A stretch of DNA of 64,000 nucleotides from an uncultured Pseudomonas sp. (GTDB lineage Bacteria; Pseudomonadota; Gammaproteobacteria; Pseudomonadales; Pseudomonadaceae): contig NZ_OX044366.1 of NCBI RefSeq assembly GCF_943846705.1, positions 3,100,001 to 3,164,000 on the forward strand. Direction: 5' to 3'. Below are positions 1 through 8,174 of this stretch, piece by piece; the first letter of the stretch is position 1; each line of letters opens with the position of its first letter. The notes below the pieces were generated by a model, which did no database searches, was not told the DNA's origin, and saw nothing but the letters and a program-made list of their open reading frames with translations. Made by a program: the position numbers and the translations under genes.

Positions 1-890
1 GCAGCCTGGTCGGTGCGGGCATGCTCGGTGTGTGCTCCGGCCTGTTGGTCGGGCCATGCATGACCGCACCGCTGGCTGCTGCACTGTTGTATATCGGGCA
101 AAGTGGCGACGCGCTGCATGGCGGCCTGGTGTTATTCGTCTTGGGCCTGGGCATTGGTACGCCGCTGCTGGTGTTGGTAACCCTCGGCAATCGCTTCCTG
201 CCCAAGCCTGGTGCGTGGATGAATCGGGTCAAGGTGCTGTTTGGCTTCCTCTTTCTGCTCACTGCGCTGCTGGTTATCCGGCCGTTGCTGGCGGAGCCGA
301 CCTGGCTCGGCCTGTGGGGCGCGTTGTTGATTCTGCTGGCCAGTGCGCTGCTGCACTTGGCGCGGCAACTTCGCCAACACGCCAGCGTGGCCAAGGCCAT
401 TGGCGCCTTGCTGGGTATTTGGGGGCTGGCGATGGTGCTGGGAGCGGCGGGCGGTGCCAGCGACCCCATGCAGCCGCTCAAGGTGTATGCCGGCAGCAGC
501 GTTGTATCCGCGTCGAATGCACAGCACTTTGTCGGCATAAATGAGCCGGCCGCGCTGGAGCGGGAGCTGGCCGCCGCCAAAGCCCAAGGCCAGTGGGTGC
601 TGATTGATTACTACGCCGACTGGTGCGTGTCGTGCAAAGTCATGGAGAAAACCGTGTTTGCTAATCCGCAAGTGCAGGCCAGCCTGCAAGGCGTTCGCCT
701 GTTGCGTCCCGACGTGACAGCGAACAACGCAGCCAGCCGTGCGCTGCTCGCACGATTTCAGGTGCTGGGCCCACCAACATTGTTGTGGCTTGGCCCTGAC
801 GGTGAGGAGCGCCGCTCACAGCGCATGACTGGCGCGGTGAATACCGAGCAATTTCTACAGATATGGGCGACCACCCAGGAGCGCGGCTGA
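1..890 (+). CDS. dsbD: Thiol:disulfide interchange protein DsbD, C-terminal part (5' end outside window)
   Basis: The reading frame is open from base 3 with no start, so the gene begins upstream. DsbD passes electrons from cytoplasmic thioredoxin through the inner membrane to periplasmic disulfide isomerases and TlpA-like proteins. The visible part holds the end of the membrane domain, with the GPCMTAP segment carrying one redox cysteine of the transmembrane pair and several hydrophobic helices. A C-terminal thioredoxin domain follows, with WCVSC encoded at 621-635. The stop overlaps the next ATG (TGATG at 888-892), so it is translationally coupled to the tlpA-like gene, and dsbG follows. The trio matches the second Dsb locus of P. 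aeruginosa (dsbD2, PA2477, dsbG). Confidence 0.93.
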   Translation, partial: SLVGAGMLGVCSGLLVGPCMTAPLAAALLYIGQSGDALHGGLVLFVLGLGIGTPLLVLVTLGNRFLPKPGAWMNRVKVLFGFLFLLTALLVIRPLLAEPTWLGLWGALLILLASALLHLARQLRQHASVAKAIGALLGIWGLAMVLGAAGGASDPMQPLKVYAGSSVVSASNAQHFVGINEPAALERELAAAKAQGQWVLIDYYADWCVSCKVMEKTVFANPQVQASLQGVRLLRPDVTANNAASRALLARFQVLGPPTLLWLGPDGEERRSQRMTGAVNTEQFLQIWATTQERG

Positions 891-1699
891 TGCTAACGGT
901 GAATGTTGGTCCCCTGGCACTCAGCACCGCCCATGTGCTGTTGATGATCAGCCTGTTGCTGGCGACGTTTACCGGCTGGTACGTCGGCCGGCGCAGTGCA
1001 GTTAACCCGGAAAAGCAGCTGTTTCGTTTGTTACTGGTGGCCCTGCTGGTCGCGCGTCTGGCGTTTGTTGCGGCGTACTTCGAGCACTACCGCGAGCAAC
1101 CCTGGCAGGCGCTGAACGTCCGTGACGGTGGCTTTATTGCCTGGCCTGGCGTGCTGGCCGCTCTGCTGTTGGGTGCTTGGCAGGCCTGGCGCACCCAGGC
1201 CATCAGAAAATCCTTGGCCTGCGCATTGGCCGTAGGGGTATTCAGCTGGGGCCTGGGCAGCCTGACGTTGTATGGGCTTGAGCAGGGCACTGTGCTGCCA
1301 TCGTTGTCCTTCAGGGACAGCAATGGCAGCACAGTGGCGCTGCACGACTATCTCGGCAAACCGCTGGTGGTCAACCTCTGGGCCACCTGGTGCCCGCCGT
1401 GCCGCCGGGAAATGCCGGTGTTGGCCGAGGCGCAACGCAATCATCCCGAGCTGACCATCCTGTTCGTCAACCAAGGTGAAGGCCAGGCTGAGGTCAACCA
1501 ATACCTGGGCGCTGAAGCCCTCGACTTGCACAACGTATTACTCGACAGCGGCGGCCGTTTGGGCCAGCACGTCGGCTCCATGGCGTTGCCCAGTACCCTG
1601 TTTTACGACGCCGAGGGTCGCCAGGTTGGCAGCCACTTGGGCGAATTGTCTCGCGCCAGCCTGGCTCGCGCGCTTGAAGTACTGAAGAAGGAACAATAA
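890..1699 (+). CDS. Membrane-anchored TlpA-family thiol-disulfide reductase with Lgt-like N-terminus
   Basis: About 269 aa. The first ~120 residues are three or four hydrophobic helices whose spacing and a DGGF-type turn recall prolipoprotein diacylglyceryl transferase, but the Lgt catalytic signature is not visible. The C-terminal half is a TlpA-type thioredoxin domain with WCPPC (cysteines near residues 168 and 171), placed in the periplasm, probably reduced by the DsbD encoded just upstream. The ATG at 890 overlaps the dsbD stop and is preferred; an in-frame ATG at 863 would add nine residues and a larger overlap. dsbG starts two bases after the stop, so all three genes form one operon. 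Confidence 0.88.
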   Translation: MLTVNVGPLALSTAHVLLMISLLLATFTGWYVGRRSAVNPEKQLFRLLLVALLVARLAFVAAYFEHYREQPWQALNVRDGGFIAWPGVLAALLLGAWQAWRTQAIRKSLACALAVGVFSWGLGSLTLYGLEQGTVLPSLSFRDSNGSTVALHDYLGKPLVVNLWATWCPPCRREMPVLAEAQRNHPELTILFVNQGEGQAEVNQYLGAEALDLHNVLLDSGGRLGQHVGSMALPSTLFYDAEGRQVGSHLGELSRASLARALEVLKKEQ

Positions 1700-1701
1700 T
1701 C

Positions 1702-2466
1702 ATGCTGCGACCTAGCCACCTGGCTGCACTGCTCTCGACTCTCTTGGTGATACCCCTGGCGCAGGCCGAGGAATGGCCGGCCGCGATCAAGGCGATCGAG
1801 GCGCGAGGTGCCGAAATTATTCAGCGCTTTGACGCGCCCAGCGGCCTGCAGGGGTATGCCGCGCGCTTTAACGGCCAGGGCGTGGCCCTGTACCTGACGG
1901 CCGATGGTCAGCACGTGCTGGTCGGCAGCCTGCTTAACGCTCAAGGTGAAGACCTCTCCCGTGAGCCGCTGGACCGACTGGTATACGGCCCGCAGGGTAA
2001 GGAGATGCTGATCAAGCTGGAAAACAGCAGCTGGATCAGCGACGGCAAGACCAGCGCGCCGCGTATTGTTTATGTGTTTTCCGACCCCAACTGCCCGTAC
2101 TGCAACCTGTTCTGGAAACAAGCGCGGCCTTGGGTCGAGGCCGGTGATGTGCAGGTGCGCCATGTGCTGGTGGGCATGTTGCGCCAAGACAGCGCGGCCA
2201 AAGCCGCCGCATTGCTCAGCGCCAGTGATCCCCAGGCGGCGCTGCATGAGCATGAGTCCGCCGGAAAAGCCAGTAAGTTGCAAGGGCTGAAAAAGATCCC
2301 AGACGCCATCCAGCAACAACTCGACCATAACCTTGGCCTGATGGCTGAAATGGGCGCCTCGGCTACGCCGGCGATTTTCTATAAAGATGAAAGCGGTCAG
2401 CTACGCCAGCAACTCGGCGCACCGAGCCCCGAGGTACTGAAACAGATCATGGGGCCGCGCTCCTAA
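1702..2466 (+). CDS. dsbG: Periplasmic disulfide isomerase/chaperone DsbG
   Basis: 254 aa with a cleavable signal peptide (hydrophobic stretch ending ...LAQA, about residue 22). A DsbC/G-type N-terminal dimerisation region is followed by a thioredoxin fold with CPYC at residues 131-134 and a downstream ATP segment that supplies the cis-proline. Family members protect or rearrange periplasmic cysteines and are kept reduced by DsbD. It starts two bases after the tlpA-like stop and closes the operon. DsbC is the alternative name, but the CPYC site and the dsbD-tlpA-dsbG order fit the PA2476 dsbG locus. Confidence 0.9.
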   Translation: MLRPSHLAALLSTLLVIPLAQAEEWPAAIKAIEARGAEIIQRFDAPSGLQGYAARFNGQGVALYLTADGQHVLVGSLLNAQGEDLSREPLDRLVYGPQGKEMLIKLENSSWISDGKTSAPRIVYVFSDPNCPYCNLFWKQARPWVEAGDVQVRHVLVGMLRQDSAAKAAALLSASDPQAALHEHESAGKASKLQGLKKIPDAIQQQLDHNLGLMAEMGASATPAIFYKDESGQLRQQLGAPSPEVLKQIMGPRS

Positions 2467-2707
2467 GCTCACTTTAGGTCAATGGGGCAGAGGGGATATG
2501 GCGCTGAATCGCCAGCTGTTTGAAGGCCGGTCGCGTGGTGAGCGAGGTCGCAGTAGGCAGACATTCTCTGGCAATCGCGATGCCGCGGCTTAAAAGCTTG
2601 GCATTGCACGAGCACATGCACATCACCTTTACTTAAACATGCCCCTCCGTGTCGGCTACCATCGGCACAGCCGATTATGGCAGACGCGTGCACAAAGGCG
2701 GTGCCCA

Positions 2708-3856
2708 TTGACCGAATTGATTCCACTGGCTGACTACGCAGCGCCGGCGATGCCGACTGAGCATGCCGTGCGCAAGGCGTTGGACAAGCTGAAGAAGAGG
2801 CTGCTCGGCGATGACGAAGAGTCAATGCTGCAGCAGGAGGGGCTCGAGCGGACTTCGCTGAAAGGCCTCGACGAGGTGTGTTTCAACCCTAATGGCTTCT
2901 TCCGTGATGCGCTTGACGAGCATCTGGCCCCTTGGCTGACGGCCGAAGTGACCGGTTCGTGGCTTAAGCTGCTGATTGTGCCCTCGTGTGGCCCGCAGGG
3001 GCTTGCCGAAGACTGGGCCGAGGCTGCTGGGCACCAAGTGCTTGCGCCGCCTCAGCGCCAGCAACTGCTGGCGGGCTACGACGTCGTACCAAACTTGCAT
3101 GGCAGCGGTCTGTTGGTGATACCGCACCTTGAACACTGGTTTATCCGCCAGCGTCATGGCCTGCACATGGTCCGCGCCTTGCTGGCTCAACTGGCGAAGC
3201 TGGAGCGGCGCTGTTTGATCTGCTGCAATCCCTGGGCCTGGCGCTTTTTGGTCAAGGCGGTGGGAGCCAATCTCTCGTTACCCAGCCCTTACACCTTGGC
3301 TGCTACCGATGCGGCAAGCCTGCAAGCCTGGTTCGAGACGATTGCCGTGGATGATGACGGCAAGCGCATTACCTTTCGCCTGGCAAAATCCGGCTATGAC
3401 GTGCTGGCGAGCGGCGACAGCGGCAAATTACACAACACCCACCTGCAACAGTTAGCGGCGCGCAGTGGCGGCATTCCTTGGGTGGCTGCGCACCTGTGGC
3501 GGGCGAGTTTAAACGTCAGGCGCAGCCCCGACGCCGACCTGCCAGAGCGTGCCCGCCGTGCGACCGGAAACGACGAGCGCACGTTGTGGATCATCAGCGT
3601 GGATGACGGCCGTTTGCCACAGGGCCACGAGGATCGATCGTTATTGGTGCTGCAGGCATTACTGATTCATGGCTCGTTAACCGCCGCAGAGCTGAGCAAG
3701 GTGCTCCCTGCAACCGGTGAGCCGGATGTGCTGCCAGCACTGTTATCGGCCGGAATCATTGAGTGCGAGGCGGCTTTGTTCCGCGTTCGCGCGATCGCCT
3801 ATCCCGCCGTGCGCCAGGCTTTGCGCTCGGCCGGTTTTCCATCGGGAGGGCTATAA
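2708..3856 (+). CDS. Degenerate AAA/STAND-like ATPase with winged-helix C-terminus, paired with MscS
   Basis: 382 aa from a TTG start at 2708, which has AAAGG at 2694-2698. The ATG at 2639 would add 23 unlikely residues and has no ribosome site; the ATG at 2750 is a shorter alternative. I do not recognise a named family. By eye, a strand-turn segment LLIVPSCGPQG (about residues 88-98) sits where a P-loop would be but has no GKT/S. LLVIPHLE (135-142) resembles a Walker B with the aspartate lost. A GGIPWVAAHLWR segment near residue 255 resembles the sensor region of STAND/AAA proteins, and residues 310-380 look like a winged helix. Only two bases separate it from mscS, so the two probably work together. 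Function unknown. Confidence 0.75.
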   Translation: MTELIPLADYAAPAMPTEHAVRKALDKLKKRLLGDDEESMLQQEGLERTSLKGLDEVCFNPNGFFRDALDEHLAPWLTAEVTGSWLKLLIVPSCGPQGLAEDWAEAAGHQVLAPPQRQQLLAGYDVVPNLHGSGLLVIPHLEHWFIRQRHGLHMVRALLAQLAKLERRCLICCNPWAWRFLVKAVGANLSLPSPYTLAATDAASLQAWFETIAVDDDGKRITFRLAKSGYDVLASGDSGKLHNTHLQQLAARSGGIPWVAAHLWRASLNVRRSPDADLPERARRATGNDERTLWIISVDDGRLPQGHEDRSLLVLQALLIHGSLTAAELSKVLPATGEPDVLPALLSAGIIECEAALFRVRAIAYPAVRQALRSAGFPSGGL

Positions 3857-3858
3857 AT

Positions 3859-4677
3859 ATGGCCGCTGTGCATGAAAATCAGCAGAAAACCGCCCAGCTT
3901 ATTTACGACCTGCAGGACATCAGCTTTACCAAGATCGGCTTAATCCTATTTGGCACCTGGCTTGTCGTGTTGATCGCCCGCAGGTTGCTGCCGTACCTCG
4001 CTGAGCGCGGGCCGAGCCAGTTACGCCTGTATCTGCTCGGCGGCGTGCCCATCATCCGTATGTTGATGCTGGTGGTCGCGATTCTGTGGGTCATTCCGAT
4101 CGTCTTCAACATCACCTTCCAGAACTTTCTGGTCATCTCTGGTGCGCTGGGCGTAGCCGTCGGCTTTGCCTTTAAAGACTATGTCAGCAGCCTGATTGCC
4201 GGCATGGTGGCTATTTTCGAGCGACCTTATCGCCCCGGCGACTGGGTTGAGATTGACGGTGATTACGGCGAAGTGCGCACGGTGGGTATGCGTGCGATTG
4301 AAATTTGCACGGCGGACGACAACGTTATCCATGTGCCGCACGACAAAATCTGGAAAAGCAACATCTCCAACGCCAACGACGGCTCCCACACGTTGATGTG
4401 CGTGACCTCGTTCTACGTCGCCCCTGACCATGACCCTGCCATGGTGCGCGCTGTGCTGCGCGACGTGGCCATGACCAGTGCGTACCTCGAATATGACAAG
4501 CCGGTGTTGGTGATGCTGAGCCAGACCCCGCTGGCAACGCACTACCAGCTAAAGGCCTATCCGTTTGACCTGCGCGACCAGTTTGAATTTGTCAGCGACC
4601 TGACCATCCGCGGCAAGCATGCCCTCGCAGACGCTGGTGTCACTGAGGTGCAAGCGATATCCAGCCTCACCGGTTGA
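3859..4677 (+). CDS. MscS-family mechanosensitive ion channel
   Basis: 272 aa. The N-terminus has three transmembrane helices. The pore helix is the Gly/Ala-rich segment GALGVAVGFAFKDYVSSL, followed by the MscS beta domain (RPYRPGDWVEIDG) and a C-terminal alpha/beta domain ending at AISSLTG. Channels of this family open under membrane tension and release solutes on hypo-osmotic shock. The ATG at 3859 is preferred over an upstream in-frame start because GGAGGG lies at 3845-3850 and the upstream stretch overlaps the previous gene. It is co-transcribed with the ATPase-like gene. The size is that of small MscS rather than MscK. Confidence 0.9.
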   Translation: MAAVHENQQKTAQLIYDLQDISFTKIGLILFGTWLVVLIARRLLPYLAERGPSQLRLYLLGGVPIIRMLMLVVAILWVIPIVFNITFQNFLVISGALGVAVGFAFKDYVSSLIAGMVAIFERPYRPGDWVEIDGDYGEVRTVGMRAIEICTADDNVIHVPHDKIWKSNISNANDGSHTLMCVTSFYVAPDHDPAMVRAVLRDVAMTSAYLEYDKPVLVMLSQTPLATHYQLKAYPFDLRDQFEFVSDLTIRGKHALADAGVTEVQAISSLTG

Positions 4678-4807
4678 AGCCAAGCCGCGCTCCACGCGGC
4701 GAGCGAGCAATAACGCGCATCGCTAGTCGCCGTCCAGCCGCTCGCCTGGCTTCTCTCGGCGCTTTTCTTTATTCTGGTGGCCCGCAAAAAAAGCTTGAGT
4801 AATCAAT

Positions 4808-5056
4808 ATGTTGGAAAAAAATCTGAGTCAGTTGGAACAGCTTGTCAGCGAGTTGGTGCAAGAGAACAAAGCGCTGCAGGCAGCGAACCAGCAGATTCGC
4901 AACGAATTGGCCCAACTCAAGGACGAGAATGACGCGCTGCAAATCAGCGCGCTGGAGCAAGACGAGCTGCACAGCAGCACTGCTGCACGTATTCAAGCAT
5001 TGGTTGAGTTGGCCAGCGGCAGTGGCAGTGCGGCGCCGAGTCCTGCCCAAGCATGA
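4808..5056 (+). CDS. Small coiled-coil protein (TIGR02449-like), partner of the ZapA-like gene
   Basis: 82 aa. It is a continuous heptad-rich coiled coil from residue 4 to about 55 (LSQLEQLVSELVQENKALQ), then a Ser/Ala/Pro-rich tail. Small coiled-coil proteins of this kind sit directly before zapA in pseudomonads and resemble ZapB-like division accessory proteins. The stop overlaps the following ZapA-like gene (5053-5056), so translation is coupled. The role in Z-ring organisation is inferred from the partner, not shown by the sequence. Confidence 0.8.
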   Translation: MLEKNLSQLEQLVSELVQENKALQAANQQIRNELAQLKDENDALQISALEQDELHSSTAARIQALVELASGSGSAAPSPAQA

Positions 5057-5352
5057 GCCTCGCAGGGGACACGGTCACGGTCATTTCCATTCTCGGCAAT
5101 GACTACAGCATCAAGGCGCCTGCCGGAAAACAGCAGGCCTTGAGCGACTCAGTACGGCTGCTCAAGGAACGCCTGGTGGAGAGCAAGGTGGGCGCACCCG
5201 CGCTGATTGGTGAGCGCTTGCTGGTCCTCACGGCGCTAAAGCTGTGCGCCGAGCAGGTCGAGCAAGAGCAGCGCCATCGTCAGGAGGTGCAGCGCCTTGA
5301 AGAGCAGGTGAGCCAGCGCCTTGCAGGTATTGCCAGCCTGATCCCGCGATAA
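5053..5352 (+). CDS. ZapA-like cell division protein, divergent
   Basis: 99 aa. The N-terminal half reads VTVISILGNDYSIKAPAGK, the ZapA pattern for the FtsZ-interacting globular head. The middle ALIGERLLVLTALKLCAEQ matches the ZapA core helix, and the C-terminal helix is a coiled coil. ZapA cross-links FtsZ filaments at midcell. It overlaps the coiled-coil gene upstream by 4 bp. The usual pseudomonad neighbours, the 6S RNA gene and the 5-formyl-THF cyclo-ligase gene, are absent and the core motif is drifted. This may therefore be a second ZapA paralogue rather than the housekeeping copy. Confidence 0.82.
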   Translation: MSLAGDTVTVISILGNDYSIKAPAGKQQALSDSVRLLKERLVESKVGAPALIGERLLVLTALKLCAEQVEQEQRHRQEVQRLEEQVSQRLAGIASLIPR

Positions 5353-6011
5353 GTCCTTCGCTCCGGGCTCGGCGTCTATGTGCGCAACGCCGGACCGACT
5401 GGTGGCAGTAGCGTGATGCTATCGGTACGGCACAGCGAGGGCGTTGGAGGAGGGCGCGGAGTGTGATGCCTTCGCCAGCAAGCCCAGGTGGCTGCGTTAG
5501 ATGTCCTTGCCCAGCCTCTGCCCTCGCCATTCTTGCCGCGCTACATCGCGCACTGGGCGGCGTAAACCAGCTCAGCTTGAACCAGGTCGAATCCGCCTTT
5601 GGGCTCCGCCACCTCTGGATGGGGCGATCCTGCAGCTGTTGCCGGCCGGCATTTCAGCCACCAGCACCAGTTCGCCACGTGCGGTTTATTGACCTTGAAC
5701 GAAAGACGCTCGCTCGCGTCCAGTTTGCTTGCCTTTAGCATCTGCAAAGGTAAGGATCGAGCGTGGCCATGCGCTTGGCTGGGGGCGTCTAGGCGTCTGC
5801 ATGCTGCCATGTGGAACGATCTTCTGAATGAGTCGCTATTCACGATCAGGTTAAGGTTCGCGCTGACTTTTCAAGGGGTTAACGTTAGGCACAGCCAGAC
5901 AAATGCGCTGATGAAATAAGCCGGCGGTGCTGCAGCTATTCGCTGCAAAGTACAGCGCTAGACAGCTGTTAATCCAACGCAGTGGTAATACAAAAATAAG
6001 GAAGTGCAATT
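5353..6011 (+). other. Gene-free stretch, 659 bp, between zapA-like and the GntP permease
   Basis: No convincing gene, RNA or terminator is visible. A 100-codon frame on the minus strand (5541-5843) and several plus frames have no ribosome site and a composition unlike real proteins here. 6S RNA, expected after zapA, was looked for and not recognised. The last 100 bp become AT-richer (around 5940-6010) and probably hold the permease promoter. AAAAATAA at 5992-5999 fits the relaxed Crc/Hfq pattern AANAANAA next to the ribosome site. Confidence 0.5.
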
Positions 6012-7391
6012 ATGTTGGGCAATTTCGGACTGTTTTTCGGTCTTGCGTTACTGATCTGGATGGCTTTGCGCGGCATTAATATTTTAATTGCGGCGCTGCT
6101 GTGTTCGCTGGTTATCGCCCTCACCAACGACCTGGCGATCCCGAAAACCTTACTCGAGTATTTTCCCTTCGGCCCGTTGGGCGCTTTCTCCTTCGCTGGC
6201 AAGTTTTTTGTGCTGTTCCTCTGTGGTGCGATCTTCGGCAAGGTGATGGCCGCCAGCCAGGCGGCCAGCAGCATTGCCCAGGCCATTACGCGCAGCTTGG
6301 GCATTCAACGCACGCTGTGGGTGACGGTGGCGGTCTGCGCTTTGCTGACCTATGGCGGCGTAGTGGTGTTTGTGGTGATTTTCACCATGTACCCACTGGG
6401 CATCACCCTGATGCGCGAGGCCAACCTGCCCAAGCGGCTGTTTTGTGCTGCGGCTGCACTGGGCTCGGGCACTTTTACCATGACGGCACTGCCGGGCTCG
6501 CCGTCGATCCACAACGTGATCGCCTCCAACGCCTTGGGTACCGACCTGTTTGCCGGTGCCTGGATTGGCCTGCTGGCCAGTGTGGTGATGATCAGCCTCG
6601 GTATGCTGTATATGCAGCGTGAGTGGCGGATGGCCCGCGACCGCGGTGAAGGCTTCGAGGCCAATGCGCAGGATTTGCGCATGGAGCAGATGGCCGGTGA
6701 GCCTGGCTCCGGACCACATTGGGGGATGGCGCTGCTGCCGATTGGGGTGGTGCTGGGCGTGATCATGCTGCCGCGCGTGCTGCTGCTTGGTGGGGGCGGC
6801 GTAGGTGAGGGCATGCTCAGTCAGCTGCTGAGCTTCAGCCAAAGCCAGCCGATCATCTGGCCGAGTTTGGCTCTGGTGATCGCTACGCTTACAGCCATCG
6901 TGCTGTTTCCGGCGTTGCGGCGTAATACCTTCGCGCTGCTTGGGCAGGGGGCTGACGACTCGATCATGCCGCTGCTTAATACCGCTGCGGTTATCGGCTT
7001 CGGCAGCGTTGTCACACAGACGGCGGGATTCAGCCACTTCGTGACCTGGGTGCTGTCGGTGGACTTGCCGCCGCTGCTGTCCATTGTCGCCTCGGTCAGT
7101 GTGGTGTCAGGCATTGTCGGCTCCTCCTCCGGCGGGCTGCAGATCTTTATGCAGACCCTGGCACCCAAGTACCTGGACATGGGTGTGGAGCCAGAAATCC
7201 TCCACCGGATCGCCAACATAGCTGCGGGCGGCCTGGACTCGTTGCCCCATTGCGGCGCTGTAATTGCCATGCTGATGATCATGGGCCTGAACCACAAGCA
7301 GGCTTACAAGGACATCTTTGTCGTGACGGTGTTGATTCCGGTGATTGCGGTGTTTGTCTGCATCGGCGTATTGGGCCTGATGGCCAGCTGA
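6012..7391 (+). CDS. GntP-family permease (gluconate/hydroxyacid:H+ symporter type)
   Basis: 459 aa, 12 or more hydrophobic helices, the usual length of the family. Conserved family features are the early FFGLALLIWMALRGINILIAALLCSL segment region, the TMTALPGSPSIHN loop near residue 160, and the late GGLDSLPHCGAVI segment near residue 410. GntP members import gluconate, hydroxybutyrate, citrate-like or glycerate-like acids across the inner membrane; the substrate cannot be read here. Start: ATG at 6012 with AAGGAAG around 5998-6004. It stands alone between long non-coding stretches, and the lrgAB pair follows on the same strand. Confidence 0.88.
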   Translation: MLGNFGLFFGLALLIWMALRGINILIAALLCSLVIALTNDLAIPKTLLEYFPFGPLGAFSFAGKFFVLFLCGAIFGKVMAASQAASSIAQAITRSLGIQRTLWVTVAVCALLTYGGVVVFVVIFTMYPLGITLMREANLPKRLFCAAAALGSGTFTMTALPGSPSIHNVIASNALGTDLFAGAWIGLLASVVMISLGMLYMQREWRMARDRGEGFEANAQDLRMEQMAGEPGSGPHWGMALLPIGVVLGVIMLPRVLLLGGGGVGEGMLSQLLSFSQSQPIIWPSLALVIATLTAIVLFPALRRNTFALLGQGADDSIMPLLNTAAVIGFGSVVTQTAGFSHFVTWVLSVDLPPLLSIVASVSVVSGIVGSSSGGLQIFMQTLAPKYLDMGVEPEILHRIANIAAGGLDSLPHCGAVIAMLMIMGLNHKQAYKDIFVVTVLIPVIAVFVCIGVLGLMAS

Positions 7392-7396
7392 TAACT

Positions 7397-7426
7397 CTGC
7401 AGCGACGGCTATAGCTGTCGCTGCAG
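7397..7426 (+). terminator. Hairpin just after the GntP permease
   Basis: A perfect 10-bp stem (CTGCAGCGAC at 7397-7406, GTCGCTGCAG at 7417-7426) with a 10-nt loop lies six bases after the stop codon. No T-run follows, so it may be a 3'-end stabiliser rather than an intrinsic terminator. Confidence 0.55.
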
Positions 7427-7805
7427 TAGGCCATTACCGATATCAGCTGCTTCGTCGCGCCTGCGGCATTGCTTATGGCATCTGCTCCGTATTTTTCCTC
7501 GGCAACTGCAACTGTTTCGCTCTCCGGGCCGCGGGCATAGTGTGGCCGGCGCTGACGTTGAGGTCGCCGGTATAGCTCTGCGAGCGGTGTCGCCGTTCGG
7601 GCGAGGCTGTGTGGTGGTTGCGAGCATTGGCAAGTTGGGTGACCAGCTCAGCTAGGCGCGCCCGTGGGTTTTTGCTGCGTTTGCGCAGGCGCGGGTCAGT
7701 CCAGCGCGGCTGCGGCCAACGAACTACCCCGGCATGGGTGTGGTATATGGGCGCTCGGCGATTGAGCCGCGCCGCTGTTGCGCCATTGTAATTAAGGAGT
7801 TTTCC
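7427..7805 (+). other. Non-coding leader before lrgA, about 380 bp
   Basis: No supported plus-strand gene. A minus-strand frame (7473-7844) encodes 123 residues with a basic patch (TDPRLRKRSKNPRARLAELV) that could be a decayed gene, but it runs into lrgA and lacks a good start. AAGGAG at 7794-7799 is the lrgA ribosome site. Confidence 0.45.
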
Positions 7806-8174
7806 ATGGTGTTGAAAGGGCTGACCTGGCTGGTCCTGTTGCAAATCGTTGGTAGCCTGATCAGTGAGTTAGTGCTGCCTGTGCTGCCCGCCAGCGTGAT
7901 CGGGCTGCTGCTGTTATTTGCCTACTTGATCCTGTGTGGCGAGGTCAGCGAGCCGCTGAGCCAGGCCACCAGCACCCTGTTGCAGTACCTGCCGCTGCTG
8001 TTCGTGGTGCCTGCTGCCGGCATCATGGTGGCCAGCGATGAGCTGCTCGCCGACCTGCCGGCGATCATGGCGGCGTTGTGCCTGTCGTTGCTGGTCACGG
8101 TGCCGTTGTGTGGCTGGATGATGCAGCGCCTGGCCCGGCGTGTGGAGCAGCGCGTGGAGGGCGGTCATGAGTGA
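7806..8174 (+). CDS. lrgA: LrgA/CidA-family holin-like membrane protein
   Basis: 122 aa with four predicted helices. The family hallmark LVLPVLPASVIGLLLLF (about residues 22-38) is present, as is the short basic C-terminus (RLARRVEQRVEGG). LrgA/CidA proteins work with LrgB/CidB partners in the inner membrane; proposed roles are control of murein hydrolase export and, for several pairs, transport of small organic acids. The start at 7806 has AAGGAG seven bases upstream; a longer in-frame extension from 7734 has no such site. The stop overlaps lrgB by 8 bp. Confidence 0.88.
   Translation: MVLKGLTWLVLLQIVGSLISELVLPVLPASVIGLLLLFAYLILCGEVSEPLSQATSTLLQYLPLLFVVPAAGIMVASDELLADLPAIMAALCLSLLVTVPLCGWMMQRLARRVEQRVEGGHE

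Noticed and set aside
5353..5560. 6S RNA (ssrS), expected after zapA in pseudomonads
   Set aside because: No long closing stem with a central open bubble could be recognised; the short repeats seen do not form the 6S fold.
5541..5843. 100-codon minus-strand frame in the GntP leader
   Set aside because: No ribosome site, no family resemblance, composition of non-coding DNA.
7473..7844. 123-codon minus-strand frame before lrgA
   Set aside because: Has a protein-like stretch but no start signal, overlaps lrgA and its ribosome site; kept only as a possible relic.
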